A stretch of DNA of 64,000 bases from Veillonellales bacterium (GCA_944390485.1 CALXPQ010000001.1:1-64000); one strand, 5' to 3'. Positions 1 through 9,106 are shown, counted from the stretch's first letter. Notes: generated by a model from the sequence alone, not told the origin. A program made the numbers and translations.

Positions 1-45
1 CGAAAGTACTTGGCTGGAAGCGGCCCGGGAGGATAGGAAGCTGCT
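1..45 (+). rRNA. rrf: 5S ribosomal RNA, 3' end only (truncated by window edge)
   Basis: The first 45 bases read like the 3' third of a bacterial 5S rRNA: a GTACTTGGC loop, the GCGGCCCGGGAG stretch, then TAGGAAGCTGC at the mature 3' end. The rest of the molecule lies outside the window. Two terminators follow directly, as expected at the end of an rRNA operon. The call is by eye, so the exact 3' end may be off by a few bases. Confidence 0.75.
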
Positions 46-60
46 GATAAAGGAGAGAAG

Positions 61-86
61 GGACTCACAGGGATGTGGGTCCTTTT
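61..86 (+). terminator. rRNA operon terminator 1
   Basis: GGACTCAC pairs with GTGGGTCC (one G-U pair) around a short loop and is followed by TTTTT. It lies 15 bases after the 5S end. Confidence 0.7.
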
Positions 87-104
87 TCGTTGTGTGTATG
101 AGAG

Positions 105-142
105 AAGGAAGAGATGGGAGCGAATCTGTCTCTTCCTTTTTT
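105..142 (+). terminator. rRNA operon terminator 2
   Basis: AAGGAAGAGA pairs with TCTCTTCC and is followed by a run of six T. It stands in tandem with the terminator just upstream, a common arrangement after rRNA operons. Confidence 0.75.
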
Positions 143-463
143 ATTTGCGTTAGATGACGGCTTTACTGGGAGCAGAATCAATGTTGATGTATACCGTGGC
201 GTTTGGCGCTGGTGTTTCATACCTCCTTGAGGGCTCCTATCCATTGTCGCTGAGCTGTAGATAGACACCCTGTCTCATCTGTGCAGAAAAATTCCTGCCA
301 AATAAAGAAGGCAGGTGAAGGGATTGTCCCTTTTATAGCTTACCGGGAAATTGGTGAGGCTGGGGTATCAGGACATTGTGACAGAAAACGGTATATGGAG
401 AATGAAATTGAGACTGGCAAACGCGGAATCAGCCTGTAATGAATGAGAAATAGAATGCAATGA
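143..463. other. intergenic stretch with no supported gene
   Basis: Between the rRNA terminators and the deoC terminator I find no open frame with a ribosome site and no recognisable RNA. A short inverted repeat, GGG then CCC followed by TTTT near 319-336, is the only structure seen. Confidence 0.5.
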
Positions 464-516
464 AAAACTCCTGCGTGGAAAGCTGGGCAGACGGCTTTCA
501 GCGCAGGAGTTTTCTG
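464..516 (-). terminator. terminator of the ABC-deoC operon
   Basis: A 12-bp perfect stem, AAAACTCCTGCG with CGCAGGAGTTTT, carries a second inner stem (GGAAAGC with GCTTTC). On the minus strand it ends in a T run 24-27 bases after the deoC stop. Confidence 0.85.
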
Positions 517-539
517 TTGTATAAGGAGCAGGCGAGGAA

Positions 540-1187
540 TTATTGGCCGATGAGGACTTTGACCGCGCCAGAGGCGCCGAGTCGGGCGCAGCCGGCCTGA
601 AGGAACGCTTCCATGGCTTCTTTGGTGCGGAGGCCGCCGGCGGCTTTGATCTGGATGCCGGGACCGAGGTGCCGCTTGAAGAGCTCGATATCGGAGAGCT
701 GTGCCCCGGCCGGGCCGAAGCCGGTGGAGGTCTTGATGAAGTCCGCGCCGCCTTCGGTGACGCAGCGGCAGGCGGTAATTTTTTCTTCTTCCGTGAGATA
801 GCAGGTCTCGACGATGACTTTGAGGATATGCATGCCGGCAATGCGCTTCAAGGTGCAGATCTCTTCGACCGCGGTGTCCGGCTCGCCGGATTTGAGCGCG
901 TAGATGGGGATGACCATATCGATCTCGGAGGCGCCGTCATCGAGAGCCCTCCGGGTTTCTGCAGCTTTGGCGGCGAGACTGGCATGGCCGAGAGGAAACC
1001 CCACAACAGTGCAGATAACGAGCGCGGGAAAGGCGGCATGCGCGCGGCGGACGAAAGCGGAGGGGATGCATACGGAAGCGGTATGATACGTCAGAGCCTC
1101 TTCACAGAGCGTGCGGATATCAGCCCAGGATGCGTCTGCCTTGAGCAGGGTGTGGTCTACATGGGAAAGGATTTCCTGTGCGGTCAT
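540..1187 (-). CDS. deoC: deoxyribose-phosphate aldolase
   Basis: Class I aldolase that cleaves 2-deoxyribose-5-phosphate to acetaldehyde and glyceraldehyde-3-phosphate in cytosolic deoxynucleoside catabolism. At 215 residues it has the short bacterial length. The Schiff-base lysine is K152 in FIKTSTGF, the second active-site lysine is K181 in KAAGGLR, and D90 lies in SEIDMV. AGGAGG precedes the ATG by six bases. It starts 24 bases after the permease gene and shares its terminator, so it is probably the last gene of an importer operon rather than part of a deo operon with phosphorylases. Identity is firm; the link to the transporter substrate is inference. Confidence 0.95.
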   Translation of the reverse strand: MTAQEILSHVDHTLLKADASWADIRTLCEEALTYHTASVCIPSAFVRRAHAAFPALVICTVVGFPLGHASLAAKAAETRRALDDGASEIDMVIPIYALKSGEPDTAVEEICTLKRIAGMHILKVIVETCYLTEEEKITACRCVTEGGADFIKTSTGFGPAGAQLSDIELFKRHLGPGIQIKAAGGLRTKEAMEAFLQAGCARLGASGAVKVLIGQ

Positions 1188-1211
1188 GGTTTGCCTCCTT
1201 GATACAATGAT

Positions 1212-1999
1212 TTACCGGCGGTTCCAGGGGATGAGCCGCCTCTCGGCCCAGGTGAGCAGCAGATGGAAGAGAAGCCCCAGCAGGGACAGCACGATGACGC
1301 CGGCCATGAGACGGTCCGTGATCATGAGGTCTCCGTAATGGAGGATGAGCGCGCCGATGCCCTTGTCGGCGGCGATCATTTCCGCAGCGACGAGGAGGAG
1401 CAGCGCCGTGCCGGCGGCGATGCGGAAGCCGGCGAAGATCATGGGAAGCGCATAGGGCAGGACCACGCAGCGCATGGTGTAGAGCCATCCCGCATGGAAA
1501 CTTACCGCCACCTTGATGAGGAGCGGGTCTACATGTTTGACGCCGGAGTAAGTGTTCAGTGCGATGGGGAAAAAGACGCCCATGGCGATGATGGTGACTT
1601 TGGACAGTTCGCCGATGCCGAGCCAGAGGATGAAGAGCGGCAGAAGCGCGATTTTCGGGATGGGGTAGAGCGCATTGACGATGGGCATGGCGATGCGGTC
1701 GGCCAGTGCCGATGTGCCGGCGGCCAGCCCGACGGCAAGGCCCAGTGCGGCGCCTGCGGCAAATCCGGCGAGGATGCGGCCGAGGCTGGCGGCGAGGCTG
1801 TCCGCGATCTCTCCGCCGGCGGCCATGTCGGCGAGTGCGGCGAGGATCTGCGTGGGGGCCGGAAGAAAGAGCGGGGAGACGAGGCCTGCGCGGCAGATCA
1901 GTTCCCAGAGCATGAGCAGGCAGGCGATGGCGAGGCCGGAGACCCATGCCGGGTACTGCCGGTGCCAGCGGCGCATTTTGTTGCGGACGGGATATTCTT

Positions 2000-2003
<4 letters not shown>
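1212..2003 (-). CDS. ABC transporter permease, SsuC/TauC family
   Basis: Inner-membrane permease of 263 residues with about six membrane segments (near 21-37, 72-96, 114-132, 134-152, 187-211 and 232-252). An EAA-like loop for the ATPase lies around 160-190, where VVLPYALP replaces the usual G-I-LP. It belongs to the BPD_transp_1 group that serves sulfonate, taurine, nitrate and hydroxymethylpyrimidine importers. It overlaps the ATPase gene by four bases, so the two are translationally coupled. The substrate cannot be read from this subunit. Confidence 0.9.
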
Positions 2004-2788
<785 letters not shown>

Positions 2789-2805
2789 GAGACCTCCGTC
2801 AGATG

Positions 2806-2838
2806 AAAAAAATCCGCCCGCGCCGCGGCAGGCGGAAC
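2806..2838 (-). terminator. intra-operon attenuator between binding protein and ATPase genes
   Basis: On the minus strand TCCGCC and GGCGGA close a GC-rich loop and are followed by seven T. It sits between two genes of one operon. Such partial terminators usually leave the binding protein in excess over the membrane parts. Confidence 0.65.
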
Positions 2839-2846
2839 AGAAGCGG

Positions 2847-3869
2847 TCAGTTTTTCATGGCCGCTTCGAGGAAAGATGTGTCGACCACGTCGGACGCCCG
2901 GAGGCTGCCGGAGAGGAGGCCGTGCGCCGCGTACCAGTCGATCTGCGTCTGGATGTCGTCCGCGAGGAGCCGGCCGTCCCGGTCGATGTAGGGAAGCGCC
3001 GCGCGGATGTCCGCTTCGGGGCTCTTCACATACCCGGCGATGATCCGGACGGTCTCGTCGAGGAGCGCCGGGTCTTTCTTCGCGACCGCGGCGTCGTAGT
3101 AGTCCTGGCAGGCCCGGCGGTAAGCTCTCATGAAGCGTACGCCTGCATTGGCGTTTTTCGCAAATTCCGGGGAGTAGAAGACCGCCGAGGTCTGGTAGGG
3201 AATGACGTCGCCCACCTGCGTGATGAGGCGGCCGTACCCTTCGGCCTGGGCTTTCGTCACGTTCGGCTCATTCAGGATGCACGCGTCGATCTGCCCGCTC
3301 TGGAGCGCCGCCATGACCGCGGAGAGCTTGCCCAGCGGGACGAGCGTTACATCGTCCAGGGAGAGGCCTTTCGATTCGAGAAGGCGGCCCGTCATGTATT
3401 CGTAGGTGGAGCCTTTCTGGGTGATGCCCACGCGTTTTCCGCGGAGCGCTTCGATGGAATTGAGCCCCGCCGCCCAGGCGTCCGCATTGGCGAGGAGCGC
3501 CGAGGACGGATAGCCTTTTTCTTCACGGCCCTTGTCAGCGGCGATGCGGAGGTGCTGCCCCTGCGCCGCCATGTTGTAGAGGCCGGCGGTGATGCCCGTG
3601 GCGCCCACGTCGATCTTGGACGAAGCCGTGGCCACGGCGATGGGCTGCGCCGCGTCGAACCACTGCGGCTCGATTTCGATGCCTTCGTCACGGAAGTAGC
3701 CTTTGTCCATGGCGAGGAAGAGCGGCGCGCTGCTGGTGAGGCGGAGCATGCCGAGCGTCACTTTCACCGGCGTTTCTCCGGCGGGCGCCGCCGCTTCTTT
3801 CCGGCCGCCGCAGCCGGCGAAAGCGAGCGTCAGGCAGAGCGCGAGGAGCAGGGCGAGGAATTTTTTCAT
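2847..3869 (-). CDS. ABC transporter substrate-binding lipoprotein (NMT1/TauA type)
   Basis: Extracytoplasmic binding protein of 340 residues. The start is placed at the ATG with AGGAGG seven bases upstream, not at the ATG 27 bases earlier, because this gives a clean signal peptide MKKFLALLL with lipobox FAGC (lipidated C20). The body has the periplasmic-binding type II look of NMT1/THI5/SsuA proteins, with phrases such as GYFRDEGIEIE and the GKRVGITQKGSTYE hinge. That family covers alkanesulfonates, taurine and thiamine pyrimidine precursors. No TPP riboswitch lies upstream and the operon ends with deoC, so the ligand is left open. Confidence 0.88.
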   Translation of the reverse strand: MKKFLALLLALCLTLAFAGCGGRKEAAAPAGETPVKVTLGMLRLTSSAPLFLAMDKGYFRDEGIEIEPQWFDAAQPIAVATASSKIDVGATGITAGLYNMAAQGQHLRIAADKGREEKGYPSSALLANADAWAAGLNSIEALRGKRVGITQKGSTYEYMTGRLLESKGLSLDDVTLVPLGKLSAVMAALQSGQIDACILNEPNVTKAQAEGYGRLITQVGDVIPYQTSAVFYSPEFAKNANAGVRFMRAYRRACQDYYDAAVAKKDPALLDETVRIIAGYVKSPEADIRAALPYIDRDGRLLADDIQTQIDWYAAHGLLSGSLRASDVVDTSFLEAAMKN

Positions 3870-3888
3870 GAGGGCCTCCTGATGATAA

Positions 3889-3941
3889 AAAATCACGGAT
3901 AAAATCTGTGATTACAGCTTACTACAGCGGGGAAAGAATTT
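3889..3941 (-). promoter_or_regulatory. promoter with overlapping inverted repeat, ABC-deoC operon
   Basis: Read on the minus strand, TTGAAA is followed after 17 bases by TAAGCT, a weak promoter. Just downstream, an inverted repeat AATCACAGAT/ATCCGTGATT (plus 3890-3912, one G-T pair, 3-base centre) overlaps the expected start point. That is the position of a repressor operator, or of a 5' hairpin in the mRNA. The regulator is unknown. Confidence 0.4.
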
Positions 3942-3996
3942 CAAAAAAGAAAAAGGGGCTGTGTTACAATACAGGAAACGGAAAGGAGGCGCAGCG

Positions 3997-4488
3997 ATGA
4001 AAACGACAGGGAAGATCACCGGCGCGGTGCTGGCGGCATTCCTCGCCTGCGGCGCCGGCGCCGCGGAGGCGCGCATCGATCCGGCGCGCATGGCGCTGGG
4101 CGGCGTCACGCCCGGCTCGACGGAGGCCTATGTGCTGAGCACATACGGTCCGCCGAAGTCGGCGGCGCGGACGCTTCAGGCTTCGCGGAATCAGTATGTG
4201 AAGGAATACAATTACGGCGACTCCTTCTATGTAGCGGTGTTGGAGGATACGCGCACCGTGCTGTGGATGATGTCGATGGACCGGCACAACAAGATCGCCA
4301 CGCCGGACGGCATCCAGGTGGGTTCCAAGCTGGACGACGTGCTCCATGCTTACGGCGATCCGGACCTGCGCCAGATCGACGGCGAGGCGGATTACCTGTG
4401 GTACCTCGGCACGGGGACGGGCACGGACCGGCTCGTTTTTCGGGTGAGCTACGGCCGGGTGACGGGCATCACCTGCGGGAGCAAATAA
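3997..4488 (+). CDS. small secreted protein with two BamE-like repeats, unknown function
   Basis: A 163-residue protein with an N-terminal signal peptide (about 1-25, ending near AEA). GGAAAGGAGG lies upstream of the chosen ATG; an in-frame ATG 36 bases earlier lacks this site. The mature part holds two similar blocks, GGVTPGSTEAYVLSTYGPP and GIQVGSKLDDVLHAYGDPD, each a Gly-x(n)-hydrophobic-YG-P pattern as in SmpA/BamE folds. A TGTTACAAT extended -10 precedes it. I do not recognise a named family; an envelope location is inferred from the signal peptide. Confidence 0.6.
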   Translation: MKTTGKITGAVLAAFLACGAGAAEARIDPARMALGGVTPGSTEAYVLSTYGPPKSAARTLQASRNQYVKEYNYGDSFYVAVLEDTRTVLWMMSMDRHNKIATPDGIQVGSKLDDVLHAYGDPDLRQIDGEADYLWYLGTGTGTDRLVFRVSYGRVTGITCGSK

Positions 4489-4502
4489 AACGCGGTGCAC
4501 AG

Positions 4503-4551
4503 AAAACGCCCCTCTTCATGGAACGGGATTCCGTGAAGAGGGGCGTTTTTT
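4503..4551. terminator. bidirectional terminator between the secreted-protein gene and queG
   Basis: AAAACGCCCCTCTTCA pairs perfectly with TGAAGAGGGGCGTTTT around a 15-base loop, with T runs on both strands. It serves the two convergent genes. Confidence 0.9.
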
Positions 4552-5431
4552 ATCGGCCGGCGAGAAGGGCGAGATTGCGGGCGAGGATTTTTTTGCCCCG
4601 CCAGGCGAAAGCGTACGCGCGGTAGGTCCGGTCGAAGGCGCGCACGGAGAGCGCGTCCAGCTCCTCGGCGGTGAGAGCTGCTACGCGCGCGGTCTGGATC
4701 TCCGGGAGGGGCGAAGGCGCGGCCCGTTCATTCCACGGGCAGACGCGCTGGCATTCGTCGCAGCCGAAGATGAGGGGCGTCCGGCGGAGGATGGCGGTCT
4801 CTTCCTCGGTGAGCGGCTCTTTTTTCTGCGTGAGGTAGGACTTGCAGGTCCACGGGCGGAAGCCCTTCTCCGAGAGGGCGCGGCCGGGACAGGCGTCGAG
4901 GCACCGCCGGCAGCGGCCGCACTGCGGCGCCATGGGCGTGTCTGCAGGAAGGTCCGCCGTGGTGAGGAGCGCGCCCACGGTGAAGAGGGAGCCGTACACG
5001 GGATGGATGAGGCAGCGGTTCTTCCCGAAAAAGCCGAGGCCCGCGCGCCAGGCGAGCCAGCGGTCGGCGAGAGGGCTCGTGTCGGTAATGGCGGCAAAGG
5101 AGGCCTCCGGCGCTTCTGCGGCGAGGAGGTCCGCGAGGCGGCCGAGATACCGGCGGTTCACGCGGTGGTAATCTTCCGGGCGGGCGTAGAGCGCGATATT
5201 TCCTTCCTCCGGCGCGGCCGGCCGGTAGGGAAAGATGCACACCACCGCGGCGCGCGCGCCAGGCAGGACCGAGTCCCACGAGAGCCGCTCTGCAGCGGGC
5301 GGGGCAAAGGGCACGGGGCCGGCGTCTGCGAGGCGGCGGGCAAGCGCTTCATCCGGTTCGTTCCGGCAGAGACCGCACGTGTCGAGGCCGAGCGACCGCG
5401 CCGCCTGCCGGATGAAAAGGGGAGTGAGCAT
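4550..5431 (-). CDS. queG: epoxyqueuosine reductase
   Basis: Cobalamin- and Fe-S-dependent enzyme that reduces epoxyqueuosine to queuosine in tRNA, the last step of the pathway. Its 293 residues are at the short end of the family. The catalytic aspartate is D117 (ITDTSP). Two ferredoxin-like clusters are visible: C171-x2-C174-x2-C177-x3-C181, then C196 (WTCKSYL) and GCDECQRVCPWN (C224, C227, C231). AAGGAGA precedes the ATG. Its need for cobalamin fits the B12 genes elsewhere in the window. Confidence 0.95.
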   Translation of the reverse strand: MLTPLFIRQAARSLGLDTCGLCRNEPDEALARRLADAGPVPFAPPAAERLSWDSVLPGARAAVVCIFPYRPAAPEEGNIALYARPEDYHRVNRRYLGRLADLLAAEAPEASFAAITDTSPLADRWLAWRAGLGFFGKNRCLIHPVYGSLFTVGALLTTADLPADTPMAPQCGRCRRCLDACPGRALSEKGFRPWTCKSYLTQKKEPLTEEETAILRRTPLIFGCDECQRVCPWNERAAPSPLPEIQTARVAALTAEELDALSVRAFDRTYRAYAFAWRGKKILARNLALLAGR

Positions 5432-5451
5432 AAGAGTCTCCTTATAGGCAC

Positions 5452-5484
5452 AAAAAAAGGAAAGCGCCCGCAGGCGGCTTCCCT
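5452..5484 (-). terminator. terminator of the zeta-toxin-like gene
   Basis: On the minus strand GGAAGC-GCC pairs with GGC-GCTTTCC around a TGCG-type loop and is followed by seven T, just after the stop codon. Confidence 0.75.
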
Positions 5485-5494
5485 TCGAGGACGA

Positions 5495-6538
5495 TCACTG
5501 CTTCATGCGCTTCGCGAGGATGTCCGCCACGCGCTCCGTGGGGAGATCGTCGCTGTCGTAGAGCAGGCCCTTCGGGCTTTTGATGATGAGCCGGTCCATG
5601 AGATTCTGCTTGATGAGATCGTTCGTCGCGGAGAGGAACGACAGGCACGCCGTGTCGTGATATTCCTTCGTGATGATGCGGGCGAGGCCGGGCGCTTTCA
5701 GGCGCTGCTGCAGGAAGAGCTGGTGGATGGCCTTCCAGCTTTTCTTGCGGGGGCAGGCCCGGAGCACGATGATGACGGCGTAGCCCTTGCTCTTCAGGAA
5801 TTCGATGGTGCGCATGGTCTGCTTCACATTTTCCAGCGCCCCCTCCTGGATGATGTTGTACCGGCCTTCGGCGGCGCGGTGCATGGTGAGGTCGGAGAGG
5901 AACTTGGCCTGCGGCAGGGAGAAATACGCGCAGTACTGGCCGTATTTCCGGAGCAGCTCCTGATAGCGCGGATGGAAGCCGCGGAAGTTGTCGCCCATGG
6001 ACTGGATGATGTCGGCGTTGTATTCTTCGATGATGACGGACGACATGCGCGTCTTGCCCGAGCCGGGCTGCCCGGCCACGATGTAGGCCGCGGGCCGGTC
6101 GAGGTCGCCCGATTTATTGATGGCGATGGACGGCCACACCTTTTCCTCGAAGAGCAGGCGCATTTCGTCCTCGTCGAAGGCGCTCTCCTTCGCGATGAGC
6201 TTCTTCGTGAGCTTCACGCCCGTGATGGGGCGGAAGACCTGATCGGGGATGTAGCGGCTCTCGATGGCAAACGCCTGCCGGAGCATGGCGATCTGCTCTT
6301 CCATGGGGATGCCGTAGCCCGTGCGGAGCTCCACCTTCGACATTTCCCGCACCGTCTTGCGCCACAGGTTGTACAGCGTGGCTTCGTCGTCGGGAGAGAT
6401 CTCGGAGGCGTCCCGCATGCCGGCCAGCAGGTTGTGGATGACGGTGAAAATCTCGGCATTCACTTCCAGCTGGATGCCCATGGGGGTGATTTCTGCGGAC
6501 TCTATCAGTTCACGGACCGTGCGCTCGTCATAAGGCAT
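5495..6538 (-). CDS. zeta-toxin domain P-loop kinase, stand-alone
   Basis: A 347-residue protein whose C-terminal two thirds match the zeta-toxin fold: Walker A GQPGSGKT at 156-163, then GDNFRGFHPRYQEL around 182-195, the counterpart of the D-x-R-x-x-H-P substrate motif. Zeta kinases phosphorylate UDP-N-acetylglucosamine or related sugars and are normally neutralised by a small epsilon antitoxin. The N-terminal ~140 residues are helical, of no family I know, and could be a built-in regulatory domain. The start is the ATG giving MPYDERTV; its ribosome site is weak. No small antitoxin gene lies beside it. Confidence 0.75.
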   Translation of the reverse strand: MPYDERTVRELIESAEITPMGIQLEVNAEIFTVIHNLLAGMRDASEISPDDEATLYNLWRKTVREMSKVELRTGYGIPMEEQIAMLRQAFAIESRYIPDQVFRPITGVKLTKKLIAKESAFDEDEMRLLFEEKVWPSIAINKSGDLDRPAAYIVAGQPGSGKTRMSSVIIEEYNADIIQSMGDNFRGFHPRYQELLRKYGQYCAYFSLPQAKFLSDLTMHRAAEGRYNIIQEGALENVKQTMRTIEFLKSKGYAVIIVLRACPRKKSWKAIHQLFLQQRLKAPGLARIITKEYHDTACLSFLSATNDLIKQNLMDRLIIKSPKGLLYDSDDLPTERVADILAKRMKQ

Positions 6539-6689
6539 TGCCTGACCACTTCTCTTTCTCTGGTTGACTCCTGGGGATTCTGGATTTCCGTTCTGTGCAA
6601 TTCTGGACTCATCATAACAAAAGCGGCCCTGTTTGTCGATGAGAAATTTCCCCGGTGTTCTCCCTAAGATAAGGCAGGAATAAAAGAGG

Positions 6690-7457
6690 TCACCGGCGGG
6701 GCTTCCGGCCGGTGAGATCGGCCGCTGGCGGCGTGGCGAGCGGAGGGAACGCATTCCACGGCAGGCCGAAATCGGAGAGGCAGCGGGTGACCGCTTCATG
6801 GACGGTGCCGGCGAGGAGCGAGCCCAGGAGGGAGAAGGTGCCCGCATCGGTGAGGCGGGGCGCGCTGTCGTCCGTAAAGAGCATCACCCCGTCCGTGGCG
6901 GTGCCGGTGGCGGGCCGTCCGGTGGCGGTGCTGGCGATGCCCAGGTCCTGCAGGGCGGCGGTCTTGCCTTCCGTGACGGTGAGGAGCGCCCGCACCATGG
7001 CGTACTCCGGGAGCGAGGCGCGGACGAGCACCATCAGATTGATCGTGCCCGCGGGGAAGAACCGGCCGTCTTCCTCGCGGTAGAGCGGCGGGTCCCCCGC
7101 GCGGGCGGCGGTCTTCTCCACGCCGCCGGTGGCGACGGCTTCTACTGTGAGGCCGCGCTCCGTCTGCACGATGTGCCGGTACCGCTCCATCTTCGCGGAC
7201 GTGAGGAAGGCGCAGCTCTCCTCCGGCGCACAGCCCGCGTGGGCAAGGGAATCGCGGAGGAAGGCTTCCGGCGAGCCGCCGGGGAAATCGCCCGGCGCGG
7301 GCCAGTAGCCGGTGAGCTTCTGGTTGAGCGCCCACCGCACGCGGCGGAACCCGCCGCCCCAGAGCGCCGTAGAGAGGACGGGGCGGGGCGAGGAGAAAGA
7401 CAGGAGCAGCGCGGCATCGGACGCGGCGAGCGTGCCGCCGCAGGCAAGAGACGTCAT
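6690..7457 (-). CDS. cbiZ: adenosylcobinamide amidohydrolase
   Basis: CbiZ removes the aminopropanol tail from (pseudo)cobinamides to give adenosylcobyric acid, a salvage route first known from archaea. At 255 residues it has the usual length. Family features are STALWGGG (29-36), the EAVATGGVE block near 106-114, and GTATDGVMLF around 185-194. AGGAGGT lies six bases before the ATG, which excludes the longer upstream frame. It is transcribed alone, divergent from the next gene and far from the cbi operon at 57-63 kb. No cobalamin riboswitch is evident upstream. Confidence 0.88.
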   Translation of the reverse strand: MTSLACGGTLAASDAALLLSFSSPRPVLSTALWGGGFRRVRWALNQKLTGYWPAPGDFPGGSPEAFLRDSLAHAGCAPEESCAFLTSAKMERYRHIVQTERGLTVEAVATGGVEKTAARAGDPPLYREEDGRFFPAGTINLMVLVRASLPEYAMVRALLTVTEGKTAALQDLGIASTATGRPATGTATDGVMLFTDDSAPRLTDAGTFSLLGSLLAGTVHEAVTRCLSDFGLPWNAFPPLATPPAADLTGRKPRR

Positions 7458-7608
7458 GGCGGGACCTCCTCTGGCAGGACGGGCAGGAGCCGCAGAGCGG
7501 CGAATTTCCCTGCCGTTTCTTGAAGGTTTATGCCAATTATGATAACATGAAAATGATTTTTTCTCCGGATTTTGTGGAATCCCGTATCTTGCGAAAGGAA
7601 GGAACGCC

Positions 7609-8961
7609 GTGCTCTCCATCTATTTTTCCTGCATGGTCGTGCTCCTCGTGGCCGCGGCGTTTTTCTGCGTCTGCTGGGTCATGGTGTGCGGCATGCCGAA
7701 GCATCTGGACGGCGGGCTCCTCGCGCGGTGGCGGGAGGCGTCCGCGGAGGACAGGGAAGACAGGACGGAAGCGCCCCGGCGGAGAAAGGCCGCCCCGCGG
7801 CGGGAAGCGGATGCGCGTCCGGCTGCTCCGGCGGCGCAGGTGAACGAGGCGACGCAGGTCTTCAATTTCGGCGCGCTCCGGCAGGAGGAAACAGACGACG
7901 CCACCCGCATTTTCGACCGGGAGGCCGTGACGGAGGCGGGCCTGCGGAAGCCGGCCGAGCATTTCGCGCTGGAACCGGAGCCGGAGGTGCTGGAAGAGCC
8001 GCAGCCGCCGGAGGTGCTGGAAGAATACTTCGTGCGCCATTTCCTGAACCAGTACGGCGCGGTGTCCCGCACGGCGGCGCAGGATACGCGCACGGTGACG
8101 CACCATCTGATCGAGCGGATGCACGATCTGGCCGGGCGGGATGCCTCGGACGTGCTCACGCACATCATGGTGCAGGAGGCTCTGCAGAATGCGCAGCGCA
8201 CTTATGTGATGCTGCCCAATGACACCGTGCTCGGCATGGTGGGGGACGCTTTCTTCGACGTGGCGCGGGGGAGCAAGTCCGACACGCGCACCATCCTCGC
8301 GTACGATGCGCTCCGCGTGATGCCCCGCATGGAGATGGGACAGTTCCACGCGCTGGCGCTGCTGCTCCTCTTTCATTATTCGCGCAATATGGACAATGTG
8401 AGCGCCGACGCGCTCCGGGCCTATGCGGACCGGTACGTGGCGCCGCTCCTGCGGGAGCTGCCCGGCGAATACAGCGGCTATCAGCAGCTGGAGTATCTGC
8501 ACTGCGTGTCGCTGGAGAACCGGGACACCGCCTTCGGGCAGGTGCTCCGCGATTCCTATCCGCTGGTCTTCGCGTTCCGCGGCTGTATGAAGTCTGAGCT
8601 GGACAGCATCCGTGCGGACTGGCCGGCAGGAGCCATCGTGCCGAGCCTCTTCAATTCGTACTACAAGGCGGCGGTCATCGACGATTCGCTCCTGCCCGAG
8701 TATTTCGACCGGTACGGCATCGACAGCGAGAAGGAGCAGACGCTCCTCAATGCGCTGCTCCATTCCCGGCCCGTGGCATACGACCGCCGCGAGGTGGAAC
8801 ACATCCTCGCCCGCGTCGCGCCGCCGCTCGCCGAATTGCAGAAGGCGTGGGACAACAGCCTGCTGCGCCGGTCGTCGCTCACGCTCATGGGCATGTACAT
8901 CGCGCAGATCCACATCCGCGAGCTCATCGGCGAGGAGTTTGACCTCTCGCATTGGATGTAA
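7609..8961 (+). CDS. membrane-anchored protein of unknown function
   Basis: A 450-residue protein starting at GTG behind AAGGAAGG. An N-terminal membrane segment (about 3-28) is followed by a charged, disordered linker (about 40-125) and a helical soluble domain (about 145-450). The soluble part resembles proteins labelled LPO_1073/Vpar_1526 family in Veillonella and Legionella, from memory only. The linker repeats an acidic TQVF/TRIF phrase and PEVLEEP/PEVLEEY. One gene per transcript: terminator after it, cbiZ divergent before it. The function is unknown. Confidence 0.6.
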   Translation: MLSIYFSCMVVLLVAAAFFCVCWVMVCGMPKHLDGGLLARWREASAEDREDRTEAPRRRKAAPRREADARPAAPAAQVNEATQVFNFGALRQEETDDATRIFDREAVTEAGLRKPAEHFALEPEPEVLEEPQPPEVLEEYFVRHFLNQYGAVSRTAAQDTRTVTHHLIERMHDLAGRDASDVLTHIMVQEALQNAQRTYVMLPNDTVLGMVGDAFFDVARGSKSDTRTILAYDALRVMPRMEMGQFHALALLLLFHYSRNMDNVSADALRAYADRYVAPLLRELPGEYSGYQQLEYLHCVSLENRDTAFGQVLRDSYPLVFAFRGCMKSELDSIRADWPAGAIVPSLFNSYYKAAVIDDSLLPEYFDRYGIDSEKEQTLLNALLHSRPVAYDRREVEHILARVAPPLAELQKAWDNSLLRRSSLTLMGMYIAQIHIRELIGEEFDLSHWM

Positions 8962-9009
8962 GATAATAAGAAAATAAAACGCCGGCTCCGGCCGGCATTC
9001 GCAGCAAAG

Positions 9010-9039
9010 GCGCCGCACAAGGTCTGCGGCGCTGTTTTT
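9010..9039 (+). terminator. terminator before sdaAB
   Basis: GCGCCGCA pairs with TGCGGCGC and is followed by TGTTTTT. It ends the 7609-8961 transcript. Confidence 0.8.
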
Positions 9040-9106
9040 GCAGGAAAAGGTATGCGTTTTGATTCTCTATGCATGAGATAAATTTTCATATGCACAAGGA
9101 GGGAGC

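Noticed and set aside
65..268. 67-codon open frame on the minus strand next to the 5S rRNA
   Set aside because: It runs through two rRNA terminators, lacks a ribosome site, and its composition is not protein-like.
543..1202. 219-codon open frame on the plus strand opposite deoC
   Set aside because: deoC on the other strand has full active-site motifs, a ribosome site and a terminator; GC-rich antisense frames are long by chance.
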